A DNA stretch of 58,340 nt from assembly GCA_034716415.1 (NCBI GenBank), contig JAYEJB010000071.1, positions 1-58,340 on the forward strand, written 5' to 3'. Origin of the DNA: JAYEJB01 sp034716415 (GTDB taxonomy: Bacteria > Patescibacteriota > Patescibacteriia > SG8-24). The position numbers and the translations under genes were made by a program. Below, in pieces: positions 40,507 through 49,492 of this stretch. The stretch's first letter is position 1, and every line of letters begins with the position of its first letter. The notes under the pieces are model-generated. The model was not told where the DNA came from. It ran no database searches and saw nothing but the letters and a program-made list of their open reading frames with translations.

Positions 40507-40540
40507 AAAAAGAAAAACCCGACATCTGATTGTCGGGTTC
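40507..40540 (-). terminator. Terminator of the 40547-41089 gene
   Basis: AACCCGACA-tctgat-TGTCGGGTT with TTTTTCTTTTT following on the minus strand. Confidence 0.85.
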
Positions 40541-40546
40541 GGTGCA

Positions 40547-41089
40547 CTATTCGAAGTGCACGGTGCGTTTCATCTTGCCGACCACTCTGATCGGTGTCTC
40601 CACCAGCCGATCGACCTGGGCCGGATTTGTCCACCCTTCCTTCAGGGCTTTCTCGTTCGTTTCTCGAACGATGTCCTGAGCCTGACGTGTCGAGTATGTC
40701 GTAAACCCGACTATTTCCCCGGCAGGATCATAGATCCCGTCGTCCCGAAGCCGTCGTGCCCGCACGAACCAGCCTTGTTCCGAAAGGTATCTCGGCTCAT
40801 TTGTGTATATCCGCCCGTCATTCGACCAACTGATCTTTCGGTCGGATGGATGCGATTCCTCTACGACGAACTTCGCTTGACCGCGCGAATCATCGCGGCA
40901 ATCGTAATGCTGTTCATTGACCTCGATTGGCACGTCCATGACCCTGATCGGACCCACCGGGGCTTCCAACTCGTCGTTCTTGCCCCTTCTGTAGTATCGC
41001 CACCCGCGAGCGAAAGCCTCACAGACGATGACATCACCGACTTCCGGTCTGAGTGCAGTCCTGACATCCTCCTCGGAAAAAAGTTCCAT
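40547..41089 (-). CDS. Hypothetical protein (180 aa)
   Basis: I do not recognise this soluble, beta-rich-looking protein (MELFSEEDVRTALRPEVGDV, WYYRRGKND-type strands, ISWSNDGRIYTNEPRYL). It has no signal peptide. The ATG at 41089 has a strong CAGGAGG, and the promoter lies 29-57 bases upstream. It has its own terminator, so it is a single-gene unit. Confidence 0.7.
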   Translation of the reverse strand: MELFSEEDVRTALRPEVGDVIVCEAFARGWRYYRRGKNDELEAPVGPIRVMDVPIEVNEQHYDCRDDSRGQAKFVVEESHPSDRKISWSNDGRIYTNEPRYLSEQGWFVRARRLRDDGIYDPAGEIVGFTTYSTRQAQDIVRETNEKALKEGWTNPAQVDRLVETPIRVVGKMKRTVHFE

Positions 41090-41117
41090 CGGTACCTCCT
41101 GAAACGAACTTAGAATG

Positions 41118-41146
41118 AAGTTAGCACGCGAATAACCGCAGGTCAA
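41118..41146 (-). promoter_or_regulatory. Promoter of the 40547-41089 gene
   Basis: TTGACC, 17 bases ending TGC, TAACTT on the minus strand. Confidence 0.65.
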
Positions 41147-41158
41147 TAGAGACACACT

Positions 41159-41279
41159 AACATGCTGAGGGCGGGATTGCCGCAGTCGCCTGCGGGCTCC
41201 CTCGCAATGACAAAAAAGGGTGCTTTACCCTCATTGTCATTGCGAGCGAAAGCGAAGCAATCCCGCCCTCAGCATGTTG
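41159..41279. repeat. Composite GTCATTGCGAG hairpin, copy 4
   Basis: 22-base outer arms (AACATGCTGAGGGCGGGATT and its complement) enclose an inverted CTCGCAATGAC / GTCATTGCGAG pair and a small GGGT-gcttt-ACCC hairpin. The whole can fold as one nested structure after the nuclease gene's stop. Confidence 0.88.
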
Positions 41280-41289
41280 ATATTCTAAC

Positions 41290-42639
41290 CTAAATTTCGT
41301 ATTCCTCCCCCATGACCGGAACGACTGATTCGGTGCCGGTGTTCTCCTGCCGCACCAGCTTGGCCAACGCTTCCGATGAATCACGTTCACCGTGGTTCAG
41401 GAACACCATGTTCGGCTCCTTCTTGGACGTGCCGAGCCAGCGTAGCATCTTGTCCTTGTCACCGTGCGCCGAGTAGGCGTCGATGCGGCGCACTTCGGCG
41501 TTGACTGCCACCTTCGCTCCGTCGATCTCGATAGTCTTCTTACCTTCCACGATCCTGCGGCCGCGCGTCTTCTCGGCCTGAAAACCGACCACTAACAACA
41601 TGTTCCGCTTATCCGGCAAGTACCTCGCCATGTGCCGCACGATACGCCCGCCACCCATCATCCCGCTACCGGCGATGATCACCTTCGGCGGCTTCACGTT
41701 ATCTATACCGAACGATTCCCTGCCCCGGCGCGTCACCTTCAGTCCCGGAAACCGGAAGAAGTCGTCGCCGGCGAGCATCGTCACATATGCCTCGTTGTCG
41801 TAATATTCCGGAAACCGTCGATAAACCGGCAGGATGTCGGTCGCCAGAGGCGCATCAAGAAACACCGGTATCGGCTGTAACGCGCCGCCCTCGACCATGC
41901 CGTTCATCTCATAAAGGATCTCTTGCGTGCGCTCGAGCGAAAAGGCCGGGATCATCAGCACGCCACCACGCTTCACCACGTCGGTCACGGCCTGCTTAAG
42001 CAGATCCGCCCGGCTGGCGGAACTCTCATGTGATCTGTCGCCGTAGGTCGATTCCATCACCACCACGTCGGCGCTCTTCAGCGGTTCGGTGTTACGGAGG
42101 ATCGGCACGTCGTCGTTGCCGATATCACCCGAAAATACGAAGTGCGCGCCTTTCACGTTCAGCTCGATGAACGCCGACCCGAGTATGTGTCCGGCGTCGC
42201 GAAAACGCGCCTTGATCCCACCCGGCAAGGTGAGGCTTTCGCCATACGTCACGCCGCGCAACAGCTTGAACGTCTTGGCGATATCACGCGAATCGTACAG
42301 CGGTCCGTCGCCCGAACCTTCGGTCTCCTCCGCCTGCACCTTGGCCGCGTCCTCCCACATGTATTTCGTCAGCTGCCGCGTCGCGTCGGTCGTGAACACC
42401 GAGCCCCGGAATCCCTCCTTCATCAGACGCGGTAACCGACCGATGTGATCCAGGTGCGCGTGCGTCAACAACACCGCGTCGAGCGATTTCGGATCGAACA
42501 AAAACTTGGCATGGTTCTTCTTACCCGCTTCATGACCGTGGAACATGCCGCAATCGACAAGGATGCGCGCCTTGCCCGTGTCGAGCATGGTGCACGATCC
42601 CGTGACCTCTCCTGCCGCTCCGAAAAATGTAAGTTTCAT
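41290..42639 (-). CDS. Metallo-beta-lactamase / beta-CASP RNA nuclease-like protein
   Basis: Proteins of this family (CPSF73/YSH1-like, COG1236) are zinc-dependent endo- or exoribonucleases. The 449 residues have the zinc motif THAHLDHIGRLP, DAGHILGSAF, FSGDIGNDD, ESTYGDRSH, the beta-CASP domain and ending motifs AGSGMMGGGRI and DAYSAHGD. It lies five bases after the GH1 stop and two genes after a rhodanese-like gene, so it is third in a leftward unit. It is probably involved in RNA processing. Confidence 0.9.
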   Translation of the reverse strand: MKLTFFGAAGEVTGSCTMLDTGKARILVDCGMFHGHEAGKKNHAKFLFDPKSLDAVLLTHAHLDHIGRLPRLMKEGFRGSVFTTDATRQLTKYMWEDAAKVQAEETEGSGDGPLYDSRDIAKTFKLLRGVTYGESLTLPGGIKARFRDAGHILGSAFIELNVKGAHFVFSGDIGNDDVPILRNTEPLKSADVVVMESTYGDRSHESSASRADLLKQAVTDVVKRGGVLMIPAFSLERTQEILYEMNGMVEGGALQPIPVFLDAPLATDILPVYRRFPEYYDNEAYVTMLAGDDFFRFPGLKVTRRGRESFGIDNVKPPKVIIAGSGMMGGGRIVRHMARYLPDKRNMLLVVGFQAEKTRGRRIVEGKKTIEIDGAKVAVNAEVRRIDAYSAHGDKDKMLRWLGTSKKEPNMVFLNHGERDSSEALAKLVRQENTGTESVVPVMGEEYEI

Positions 42640-42643
42640 ATGT

Positions 42644-44002
42644 TTACCATCTTACGCCGTGACCCATGAACTTCAGCAATTCGTGTTCGATGCCGTTCCT
42701 GCGGCAGATGTCCTGATAGACGAAATAACTGCGCCGCTGCGTCCGCTTCTGCGTTATGAAATCGACCGCGATCAATCCGAACCGCCCGGAAAAACCTTTC
42801 TCCCATTCGAAATTGTCCAACAGCGACCAGTGGAAATACCCACGCACGTCCGCGCCGGCCTGAATGGCGTGATAGACCTCTTTGAGCATCGATACGAGAG
42901 AGCGCGGGCGCTTACCGTCGTCCGCGCTGGCGATACCGTTTTCGGTGATATAGATCGGCAATCTGTAACGGTTCATCGACATGATCGCCTCGAAGATGCC
43001 GGGCGCGTGGATTTCCCAGCCGAGATCGCTGACCTCGCGGTTCTCGGTGTGCACCTCGAAAAAGAACTGCGACATCTTCGATGGTACGTACTTCACGCGG
43101 TAGTGAAAATAATAATTGATCCCTATGTAATCGTGGTGCCCGCGTGTCAGGAACATGAACATGCGGTTGAACATCAGGTCGGCGATACGGATGAAGTTGG
43201 CGTCCAACACCGAATAGCTACGGTATGGCTCGAAGGTGACGACGTTGTTGGAGAAACCGACCGGAATCTCATGCTCGGTTCGCTCCGCTTCTGCATGCAA
43301 CACCTTATACGCCGCCTTATGCGCCTTGGCGAGACGCAAGAATACGCGAGCCAGACGGAACTGATTCTTGACTCCCGGCGGCCAGACCCCGGAGCTGTAC
43401 GACTGTCCGGTATAGATGACCGGTTCGTTGATGGTGATCCAGAAATCGACGACATCGCTCAACTCGTGTGCCACGAACGCCGCGTAGCGCTCGAACTTGG
43501 CGACGGCCCGCGGCGCTTCCCAGCCGCCCTGTTCGGTAAACCACTGCGGTAAGGTGAAATGCCACAACGTGACCATGGTCTTCATGCCGCGTTTCCGCAA
43601 CGCTTCCAGCACGCGCCGATAATGCAACACCTCGTCCATGTCCCATTCCCCGTCCTTCGGTTCAATGCGCGCCCACTCGATGGAGATGCGGTGCGCGTTC
43701 GTCCCCAGCTCCGCCGCCAGATCGAAGTCTGCCTCATAGCGGCAGTAATGGTCGCACGCCTCGCCGGACACGCTCTCGTCGTAGATATGTCCCGGCTCCA
43801 ACTCCCATTTCCACCAGTCATTGTTGCGGTTGCCGCCTTCAACCTGATGCGCCGAGGTGGCCGTACCCCAAAGAAACCCCTCCGGATAGATACGGGGTTC
43901 GTGTATGTGCGGCCGCGCCTGCGGAACTTCATGCAGGTAAGCGAGTCGTTCTTCGTCCGAATCGCGCGGACCGTGATCGTGTTGATTCATCGAGTCTGCC
44001 AT
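42644..44002 (-). CDS. Glycoside hydrolase family 1 (beta-glucosidase type)
   Basis: GH1 enzymes cleave terminal beta-linked sugars by a retaining mechanism. The 452-residue protein has the N-terminal FLWGTATSAHQVEGG, the acid/base Glu in WITINEPVIYTG (about 193) and the nucleophile Glu in YITENGIAS (about 354). The substrate-binding FHWSLLDNFEW is also present. There is no signal peptide, so it acts in the cytoplasm. The start is uncertain: a TTG at 44011 overlaps the upstream rhodanese stop, while ATG 44002 is chosen here. It is in a unit with the rhodanese-like and MBL genes. Confidence 0.92.
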   Translation of the reverse strand: MADSMNQHDHGPRDSDEERLAYLHEVPQARPHIHEPRIYPEGFLWGTATSAHQVEGGNRNNDWWKWELEPGHIYDESVSGEACDHYCRYEADFDLAAELGTNAHRISIEWARIEPKDGEWDMDEVLHYRRVLEALRKRGMKTMVTLWHFTLPQWFTEQGGWEAPRAVAKFERYAAFVAHELSDVVDFWITINEPVIYTGQSYSSGVWPPGVKNQFRLARVFLRLAKAHKAAYKVLHAEAERTEHEIPVGFSNNVVTFEPYRSYSVLDANFIRIADLMFNRMFMFLTRGHHDYIGINYYFHYRVKYVPSKMSQFFFEVHTENREVSDLGWEIHAPGIFEAIMSMNRYRLPIYITENGIASADDGKRPRSLVSMLKEVYHAIQAGADVRGYFHWSLLDNFEWEKGFSGRFGLIAVDFITQKRTQRRSYFVYQDICRRNGIEHELLKFMGHGVRW

Positions 44003-44007
44003 CGTCG

Positions 44008-44451
44008 TCAATACATCGGTTCGTTTTCCTCCTCTGGGTCGTTACCCTCGTAGTCATCGCGGCCATCGCTCCTAGCACCTTTCTCTTCCGGTGTGCCCTC
44101 ATCGACGATATCATCGACGCTCGGCATCGATATGGTGCACCACTGATCGAAACCACCGGCCAGAAACTCGACCTCCTCGTAGCCCATTTCAGTGAGTTCT
44201 TCGTGAATGAATCCTATCTCGGATTCGAGAGTGGCTCCGACCACGACGATGACCTTGTGACTCTTATGCGGGACGATGTTTTCGATGTTATCCGTAAGCT
44301 CACGTCGCGGAACGTTGTGCGACCCCTCGATGTGGCCGGCGTCGTATTCGAGCGTATCACGCAGATCCACGACCGTGTGGTCCGGACCGCCTTCCTGCTT
44401 TATCTTCTGCAAGTGCTCGCAAGTGATGTGTGGTATTTTCTTGTCTGGCAT
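44008..44451 (-). CDS. Rhodanese-like protein without the catalytic cysteine
   Basis: The 147-residue protein has one rhodanese domain: TVVDLRDTLEYDAGHIEGSHNVP and then KVIVVVGATLESEIG where active enzymes have a Cys-x-x-Gly-x-(R/K)-S loop. There is no Cys in that loop, so sulfur transfer is unlikely and a binding role is more probable. An acidic tail of about 35 residues ends it (DDYEGNDPEEENEPMY). It is first in the unit with GH1 and the nuclease. A TACAAT -10 lies 22 bases upstream. Confidence 0.82.
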   Translation of the reverse strand: MPDKKIPHITCEHLQKIKQEGGPDHTVVDLRDTLEYDAGHIEGSHNVPRRELTDNIENIVPHKSHKVIVVVGATLESEIGFIHEELTEMGYEEVEFLAGGFDQWCTISMPSVDDIVDEGTPEEKGARSDGRDDYEGNDPEEENEPMY

Positions 44452-44664
44452 ATTCTCTATTTAAGTATCCGTCATTGTAGCAAGGGGAAGGTAAAAAAGT
44501 CTAAAAGCTTATTATATTTCCTACAGCTTTTCAGCTTTCTATCCCGCCCCGTCTTGCCTGTCCTGAGCCACGTCGAAGGGCCCCGTTTTTCTGCTCTTCC
44601 CGCTAGCCCGACATCCGCCGGGCGGTTCCCGCTTCTCCCGCTTCTGCCCCTTCTCCCACTCCCC
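44452..44664. other. Intergenic repeats, no gene
   Basis: This stretch holds the rhodanese -10 box (44474-44479), fragments of the CCTGAGCCACGTCGAAGGGC and CCGCTTCTGCCCCTTCTCCC dispersed repeats, and the end of the P-type ATPase gene. I see no ORF. Confidence 0.6.
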
Positions 44665-47385
44665 CTACGCCCACGAATGCGGGATGTATCCCCGACGCGC
44701 GAACACCTTATATATCTCAACCACAAACAGTACCGAGCTCGTCACTACGGCGATCAACAGCCACTCATACCAGCCGAGCGGTGCGGTGCGGAAGACTTTC
44801 TGTAACGGCGGAAGATACAACACGGCGAACTGCAGTCCCAGCGACGCCACCACCGACCAGAACACGTACATGTTCGTGAACAGTCCGATCTTGAAGAGCG
44901 ACTCCTTGATGGATCTCATGTTGAAGACGTTCCAGAGCTGGAACACCGCCATGGTGGTAAAGGCGACGGAGCGCGCGTAGGTCAGATCCCCCCTGTCGAG
45001 CGCCCACTTGAACAGGAGCAACGTGCCGACGGCCATCAGCACACTCGTGATGACGGTCAGAAGCAAGACGTTCTTGGAGAGGATCGGTGTCTTGCTACAG
45101 CGCGGCGATTCTTTCAGGACGCCGCCACGCCGTTTTTCGGTGGCGAGCGCGACATCCGGAAAACCGTCCGTCACCAGATTCATCCAAAGTATCTGCGCGG
45201 GCAACAACGGCAGCGGAAAACGCAAAGCCATGCTGGCGAGAATGGTCACGACCTCGCCGATATTGGTCATGAACAGATAGGCGACGGTCTGCTTGACGTT
45301 GCGGAAGATGATCCTCCCCTCCTCTATCGCGCCGATGATGGACACGAAATTATCGTCGGCGAGCACCATATCCGCGACATCCTTCGATACGTCGGTGCCG
45401 GTGATACCCATCGAGATGCCGATCGCCGCGCGTTTCAACGCGGGCGCGTCGTTCACGCCGTCGCCAGTCATGGCCACGGTATGCCCCCGGTCCTGTAATC
45501 GGTCTACGACGCGCAGTTTGGTATCAGGCGACACCCGCGCGAAAATTACGACGTCGTCCAGCGCACGGTCGAATTCCGCGTCGTTCATATCGCGTATATC
45601 CGCGTCCGTGTATACACCCTTGATCTCACCCCGTTCGTTCCGACTGATGATGCCTACCTCGCGGGCGATGGCCAGGGCCGTGGCCTTCTGATCCCCTGTC
45701 GCCATGATGATGCGCACCCCCGCGCTTCTGGCATCCTCGACGGCGTCGGCTACGCCCGCGCGCGGCGGATCTATCATCCCGATGAGGCCCAGGAACGAAA
45801 GATCGCTGACGTCCTTGTCGCCCAGGCTGTCCTGTTTCAGATCCGCTTCCCTATACGCGACAGCAATGACGCGCATGGCGCCGGCGGCCATGCCTTCATT
45901 GGCCGAACTGAGACAGGCCATGTCGTCAGGCACCAGACATTGACTTCCGTGTTCGGCGACGATATATGAACTGCGTCCGGACAGGACCTCGAACGCGCCG
46001 ACCGTAAAGACATGACGCATGACATTACCGCGCAGGTCGGTGCTCTCCACCAACATCGCCCGATACATCCTCGATGAACTGAACGGAATCTCGTCGATGA
46101 CGCGATACTCGCTCATCATCTCCTGTTTGTCGAATCCGGCCTTCGCTCCCGCGACCACCATCGCCCCTTCGGTCGGATCGCCGATGACCGCGGCGCGTCC
46201 GTCCTTCCTCACGAGCCGCGCCTTGTTGCAGACCGTGGCCACCTTGAGGAGCAGGTTGAGTTGTGCATTCTCGGCCGGGCGGACCTTCTTCTTCTCCATG
46301 TAGAAATCTCCTCCCGGCTCCCAACCCTCGCCGGTCACGCGATAGCTCAGGCAAGACGTGGCGATCTCACGCACCGTCATCTTGTTCTCGGTGAGCGTGC
46401 CGGTCTTGTCGGTACAGATGACGTCCGCGACACCCAACGTCTCGACAGAGGGCACGTGCCGAATGATGGCGTTGCGTTTGGCCATCCGCCGCACGCCGAT
46501 CGCCAAGACGACCGCCAGCACCGCCGGAAGACCCTCCGGAATCACCGACACGACGAGCGCGACGGCGAAAAAGAACATCTCCGATACGGGCGTACCGCGC
46601 AAGTAGCCGAAGACGAAGACGATCATCGCCAAAACTATCGAAACGATACCCAAAGTCTGACCGAGCGAATCTATCCTGATCTCGAGCGGAGCCTTCTCGT
46701 GCTCGATATCCTTGAGCGAAGAGGCGATACTGCCGAACTGCGTCTTCAGACCGGTCCCCGCAATGACGGCACGGCATGTCCCAGCGACGACCGAGGTGCC
46801 CATCCAGATCATGTCGGTCCTGTCGGGGATTCCGATGTCAGTCGCGACCGGGTCGGATGATTTCGAGACCGCCGACGATTCGCCTGTAAGCGCGGCCTCG
46901 TCGGTGCGCAGATCCTTACTTGAGATCAACCTGGCATCGGCCGGAACCTTGTCCCCCTCCTCGAGCATAATGATATCGCCCGGCACCAAGAGCGCCGAAT
47001 CGAAACGATGCGCCTCTCCGTCGCGCATCACGGTCGCTTCGAAGACGACCATCTGCCGCAACTTCTCGATAGCGCCCTCCGCCTTGCGCTCCTGCCAAAA
47101 ACCGAATCCCGCGTCGATGAACACCGCGAGCAGGATGCCATAGGCGTCATTAGGATGACCGGAAGCGAAAGATACGGCCGCCGCAATGAACAGTACATAC
47201 GTCAGCCGGCTATGGAATTGACTCAACACTAACCACAGCAGACTCTTCTTCTTCCCTTCGGGTAGCTCGTTGCGACCGTATTCGTCCAGACGGACGGCCG
47301 CCTCCTCCGAAGACAGTCCGCCGTCGACATCCGTCCCCAACGCGGCGATGACCTTATCGATATCTTTGTCGTGATAGCTGTTCAT
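44665..47385 (-). CDS. Calcium-type P-type ATPase (P2A)
   Basis: This is an ATP-driven cation pump of 906 residues with ten expected membrane helices. It has the N-terminal cation ATPase domain, the actuator TGES loop (LTGESSAVSK) and the phosphorylation motif CTDKTGTLTENKM. The hinge MTGDGVNDAPALK is also present. Helix 4 PEGLPAVLAVVLAIG and helix 6 NLVTDGFPDVAL fit the P2A/PMR1-YloB group, so Ca2+ export is likely. The start at ATG 47385 follows AGGGAGAG and overlaps the upstream exchanger stop by four bases (ATGA). The overlap couples two transporters that may both move calcium. Confidence 0.92.
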   Translation of the reverse strand: MNSYHDKDIDKVIAALGTDVDGGLSSEEAAVRLDEYGRNELPEGKKKSLLWLVLSQFHSRLTYVLFIAAAVSFASGHPNDAYGILLAVFIDAGFGFWQERKAEGAIEKLRQMVVFEATVMRDGEAHRFDSALLVPGDIIMLEEGDKVPADARLISSKDLRTDEAALTGESSAVSKSSDPVATDIGIPDRTDMIWMGTSVVAGTCRAVIAGTGLKTQFGSIASSLKDIEHEKAPLEIRIDSLGQTLGIVSIVLAMIVFVFGYLRGTPVSEMFFFAVALVVSVIPEGLPAVLAVVLAIGVRRMAKRNAIIRHVPSVETLGVADVICTDKTGTLTENKMTVREIATSCLSYRVTGEGWEPGGDFYMEKKKVRPAENAQLNLLLKVATVCNKARLVRKDGRAAVIGDPTEGAMVVAGAKAGFDKQEMMSEYRVIDEIPFSSSRMYRAMLVESTDLRGNVMRHVFTVGAFEVLSGRSSYIVAEHGSQCLVPDDMACLSSANEGMAAGAMRVIAVAYREADLKQDSLGDKDVSDLSFLGLIGMIDPPRAGVADAVEDARSAGVRIIMATGDQKATALAIAREVGIISRNERGEIKGVYTDADIRDMNDAEFDRALDDVVIFARVSPDTKLRVVDRLQDRGHTVAMTGDGVNDAPALKRAAIGISMGITGTDVSKDVADMVLADDNFVSIIGAIEEGRIIFRNVKQTVAYLFMTNIGEVVTILASMALRFPLPLLPAQILWMNLVTDGFPDVALATEKRRGGVLKESPRCSKTPILSKNVLLLTVITSVLMAVGTLLLFKWALDRGDLTYARSVAFTTMAVFQLWNVFNMRSIKESLFKIGLFTNMYVFWSVVASLGLQFAVLYLPPLQKVFRTAPLGWYEWLLIAVVTSSVLFVVEIYKVFARRGYIPHSWA

Positions 47386-48344
47386 ACTCTCCCTTGCGCG
47401 ACTGAATAACCTATGTATAGACAATACAATGCCACGAATCCGAGCCCCTGCCACCTTTCGATCATGTGTTTCTTGCCGACGAACAAAAACAGGAACAGCA
47501 GTAGCGTAATGACGATATTGAATCCCGCGTCGAAAAGCGCCGGAGACGAGAACGGTAGCGGCATGATCGTGGCGCTGATACCGAGCACCATGAAGACGTT
47601 CAGGATGTTGGAGCCGACGATGTTCCCGACCGCCATGTCCGACTGTTTCCGTAACGCGGCCACGACCGACGTCACGAGTTCGGGCAACGAAGTGCCGAGC
47701 GCGACCACGGTCAGACCGATGACGCGCGATGACATGCCGAGCGCCGTGGCCAGTCCGACCGCGCCTTCGATGACCACCTTGCCGCCGGCGACTAGCAACA
47801 ATATGCCGGCGACGATATATATCACCATCTTGGCTTTACTCATCTTCGGCACGGCCTCAAATTGTGTCCTACCCTTCTTCGCCATCCCGAATATGTAATA
47901 GAGGAAGATAAACGTGAATGAGACCAACACCAGACCGTCACCGCGACTGATGACGTTGCCGCTCATTCGGTCAAGCGCCATGTCACTCGCCATGATGGAG
48001 ACAAGCACGACCGCCAGCAGCGCGTACGGAATCTCCTTCCAGATCGTGGAGTGATGCACGCGCAACGGGAAAAGCACGGCGGACACACCCAACACGAGAG
48101 CGATGTTCGAGATGTTGCTGCCGATGATGTTGCCGACGGCGATATCGGTCGTACCGCTCAAAGCGGCGAATACGTTCACGACGAGCTCGGGCATCGACGT
48201 GCCGAGCGCTACGACCGTAAGTCCCACCAAGAGCGTCGAAATACCCATGCGCTTGGCCAATGACGACGCGCCACCCACAAGCAGGTCCGCCCCCTTGACC
48301 AGGAGGACGAATCCGACCGCGACGATAATGAAATTCAATAGCAT
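47382..48344 (-). CDS. CaCA-family sodium/calcium exchanger
   Basis: The 320-residue membrane protein has about ten helices and the two alpha-repeats of the YrbG/CaCA family: ALGTSMPELVVNVFAAL with VGNIIGSNISN, and ALGTSLPELVTSVVAAL with VGNIVGSNILN. The conserved Glu in each GTSxPE binds the ion. Translationally coupled to the downstream P-type ATPase, it probably contributes to calcium extrusion. Confidence 0.93.
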   Translation of the reverse strand: MLLNFIIVAVGFVLLVKGADLLVGGASSLAKRMGISTLLVGLTVVALGTSMPELVVNVFAALSGTTDIAVGNIIGSNISNIALVLGVSAVLFPLRVHHSTIWKEIPYALLAVVLVSIMASDMALDRMSGNVISRGDGLVLVSFTFIFLYYIFGMAKKGRTQFEAVPKMSKAKMVIYIVAGILLLVAGGKVVIEGAVGLATALGMSSRVIGLTVVALGTSLPELVTSVVAALRKQSDMAVGNIVGSNILNVFMVLGISATIMPLPFSSPALFDAGFNIVITLLLFLFLFVGKKHMIERWQGLGFVALYCLYIGYSVAQGRV

Positions 48345-48356
48345 AACGACGGTATG

Positions 48357-48650
48357 TTACTCGACTCGGCACCGCTCAGCGATGTCGTTTTCATATTCCG
48401 GGAAATAACGCAGAATTTCCGATATGGGAAAGCTGCCGAGAATCGATTCCTTGGATTCACGCTCCAGCAGGAAACGGAACGATTCCTCCACGAATCGCTC
48501 GCCGGTCACGCCTTCACCCACCAGACCGGTCAATTCCGCTCCGCTGACCGTCACGACGTGCTCCGTCGAAGAATCGCCGTCAATCACAGTGACAGAATAG
48601 AAGGACCTGCCTTCATTACCCCCTGTTTTCTTCACTTCGATTTTCGACAT
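48357..48650 (-). CDS. Small hypothetical protein (97 aa)
   Basis: The protein begins with basic and beta-strand segments (MSKIEVKKTGGNEGRSFYSV, EHVVTVSGAEL). It ends helical (FRFLLERESKESILGSFPIS). I do not know the family. It lies 12 bases before the exchanger start and 9 after the DUF5652-like gene, so it is probably in the same transcript. Confidence 0.7.
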   Translation of the reverse strand: MSKIEVKKTGGNEGRSFYSVTVIDGDSSTEHVVTVSGAELTGLVGEGVTGERFVEESFRFLLERESKESILGSFPISEILRYFPEYENDIAERCRVE

Positions 48651-48659
48651 GTGTCGTAT

Positions 48660-48911
48660 TTAGATCGATTTCTTATCCTCTTCGACTTCGCTTGGAACAG
48701 GCTCTCGCTCCCCTCTCTTGCTGAACACGTAGATATAAAGGATATCCAAGATCGCCAGCGTGTTGATGAGCAGCAGCGCGATGAACCACGGCTTCGAACC
48801 CTTACGGGCGGCTTTCCAGAGCGCCCACCCCTTCCATGGAAGGGTCCAGACCGAGACGACTACCATTACAGCAACGTTCTGCTGCAGAGCCTGTAGTTGC
48901 GTAAAATCCAT
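48660..48911 (-). CDS. DUF5652-like small membrane protein (83 aa)
   Basis: There are two helices: one early (VAVMVVVSVWTLPWKGWALW) and one after a basic turn (WFIALLLINTLAILDILYIY). A charged tail follows. The WKGWALWKAARxxxxxWFIALLxxNTLxILxxLY pattern is that of DUF5652, a family I associate with candidate-phyla bacteria. Role is unknown. It is part of the leftward run from thpR to the ATPase. Confidence 0.72.
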   Translation of the reverse strand: MDFTQLQALQQNVAVMVVVSVWTLPWKGWALWKAARKGSKPWFIALLLINTLAILDILYIYVFSKRGEREPVPSEVEEDKKSI

Positions 48912-48921
48912 ATGAGTTTGA

Positions 48922-49482
48922 TCAGCGTTCGCTGAAGGCGAACTTTTCTATTTCGATATACATCGGGCCGTCTTGCGTGAGGCGCGACTCGTACAACACG
49001 AACGTGTCTACGGTGAACGATGTCTCGAACTTGACGTGCTTGGCCGCTTCGGCACAAAGCCGCGGCAACCCGTCCCTGAATCGCGCCAGCGTCACATGGG
49101 GCACGACATCATTCCGTTGTGGCGACAGGTCGAGCTCGAAAGACGCGAAATTATAGATGCCGTGCGCCAGACTCGCGAATTCCCTACTGTGATCGAAGTT
49201 GATCCAAAGCATCGTCGGGCGCCCCACGGGCGGACCCGAAACGACTCCCGTCGCCATGAGTTCGAACGGCGTGTGTTCCGAACAGCACTTCCGGAAACGG
49301 TCACGCAAAGCCTCCACCTTGCTGTCCTCGACGTCACCCATGAAAAGCACCGTCACGTGCAGGTTCTTCCTATCCACCCAACGCGCGCGCGGACATTTCT
49401 TATCCATGCTCCCGCACACTGCGACAGCCTCGGTAGCCACCGGACCAGACAACGGTATCGCGATGAAAAGACGCCTCGACAT
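48922..49482 (-). CDS. thpR: RNA 2',3'-cyclic phosphodiesterase ThpR
   Basis: This is a 2H phosphoesterase that opens 2',3'-cyclic phosphates in RNA. The 186 residues carry the two signature motifs HVTVLFMG (His42) and PHVTLARF (His129), plus the starting strand RLFIAIPL. The start is ATG 49482, at the family's usual N terminus, 40 codons into the open frame. It lies 10 bases after the PEBP gene. Confidence 0.9.
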   Translation of the reverse strand: MSRRLFIAIPLSGPVATEAVAVCGSMDKKCPRARWVDRKNLHVTVLFMGDVEDSKVEALRDRFRKCCSEHTPFELMATGVVSGPPVGRPTMLWINFDHSREFASLAHGIYNFASFELDLSPQRNDVVPHVTLARFRDGLPRLCAEAAKHVKFETSFTVDTFVLYESRLTQDGPMYIEIEKFAFSER

Positions 49483-49492
49483 GATGTTCCGA

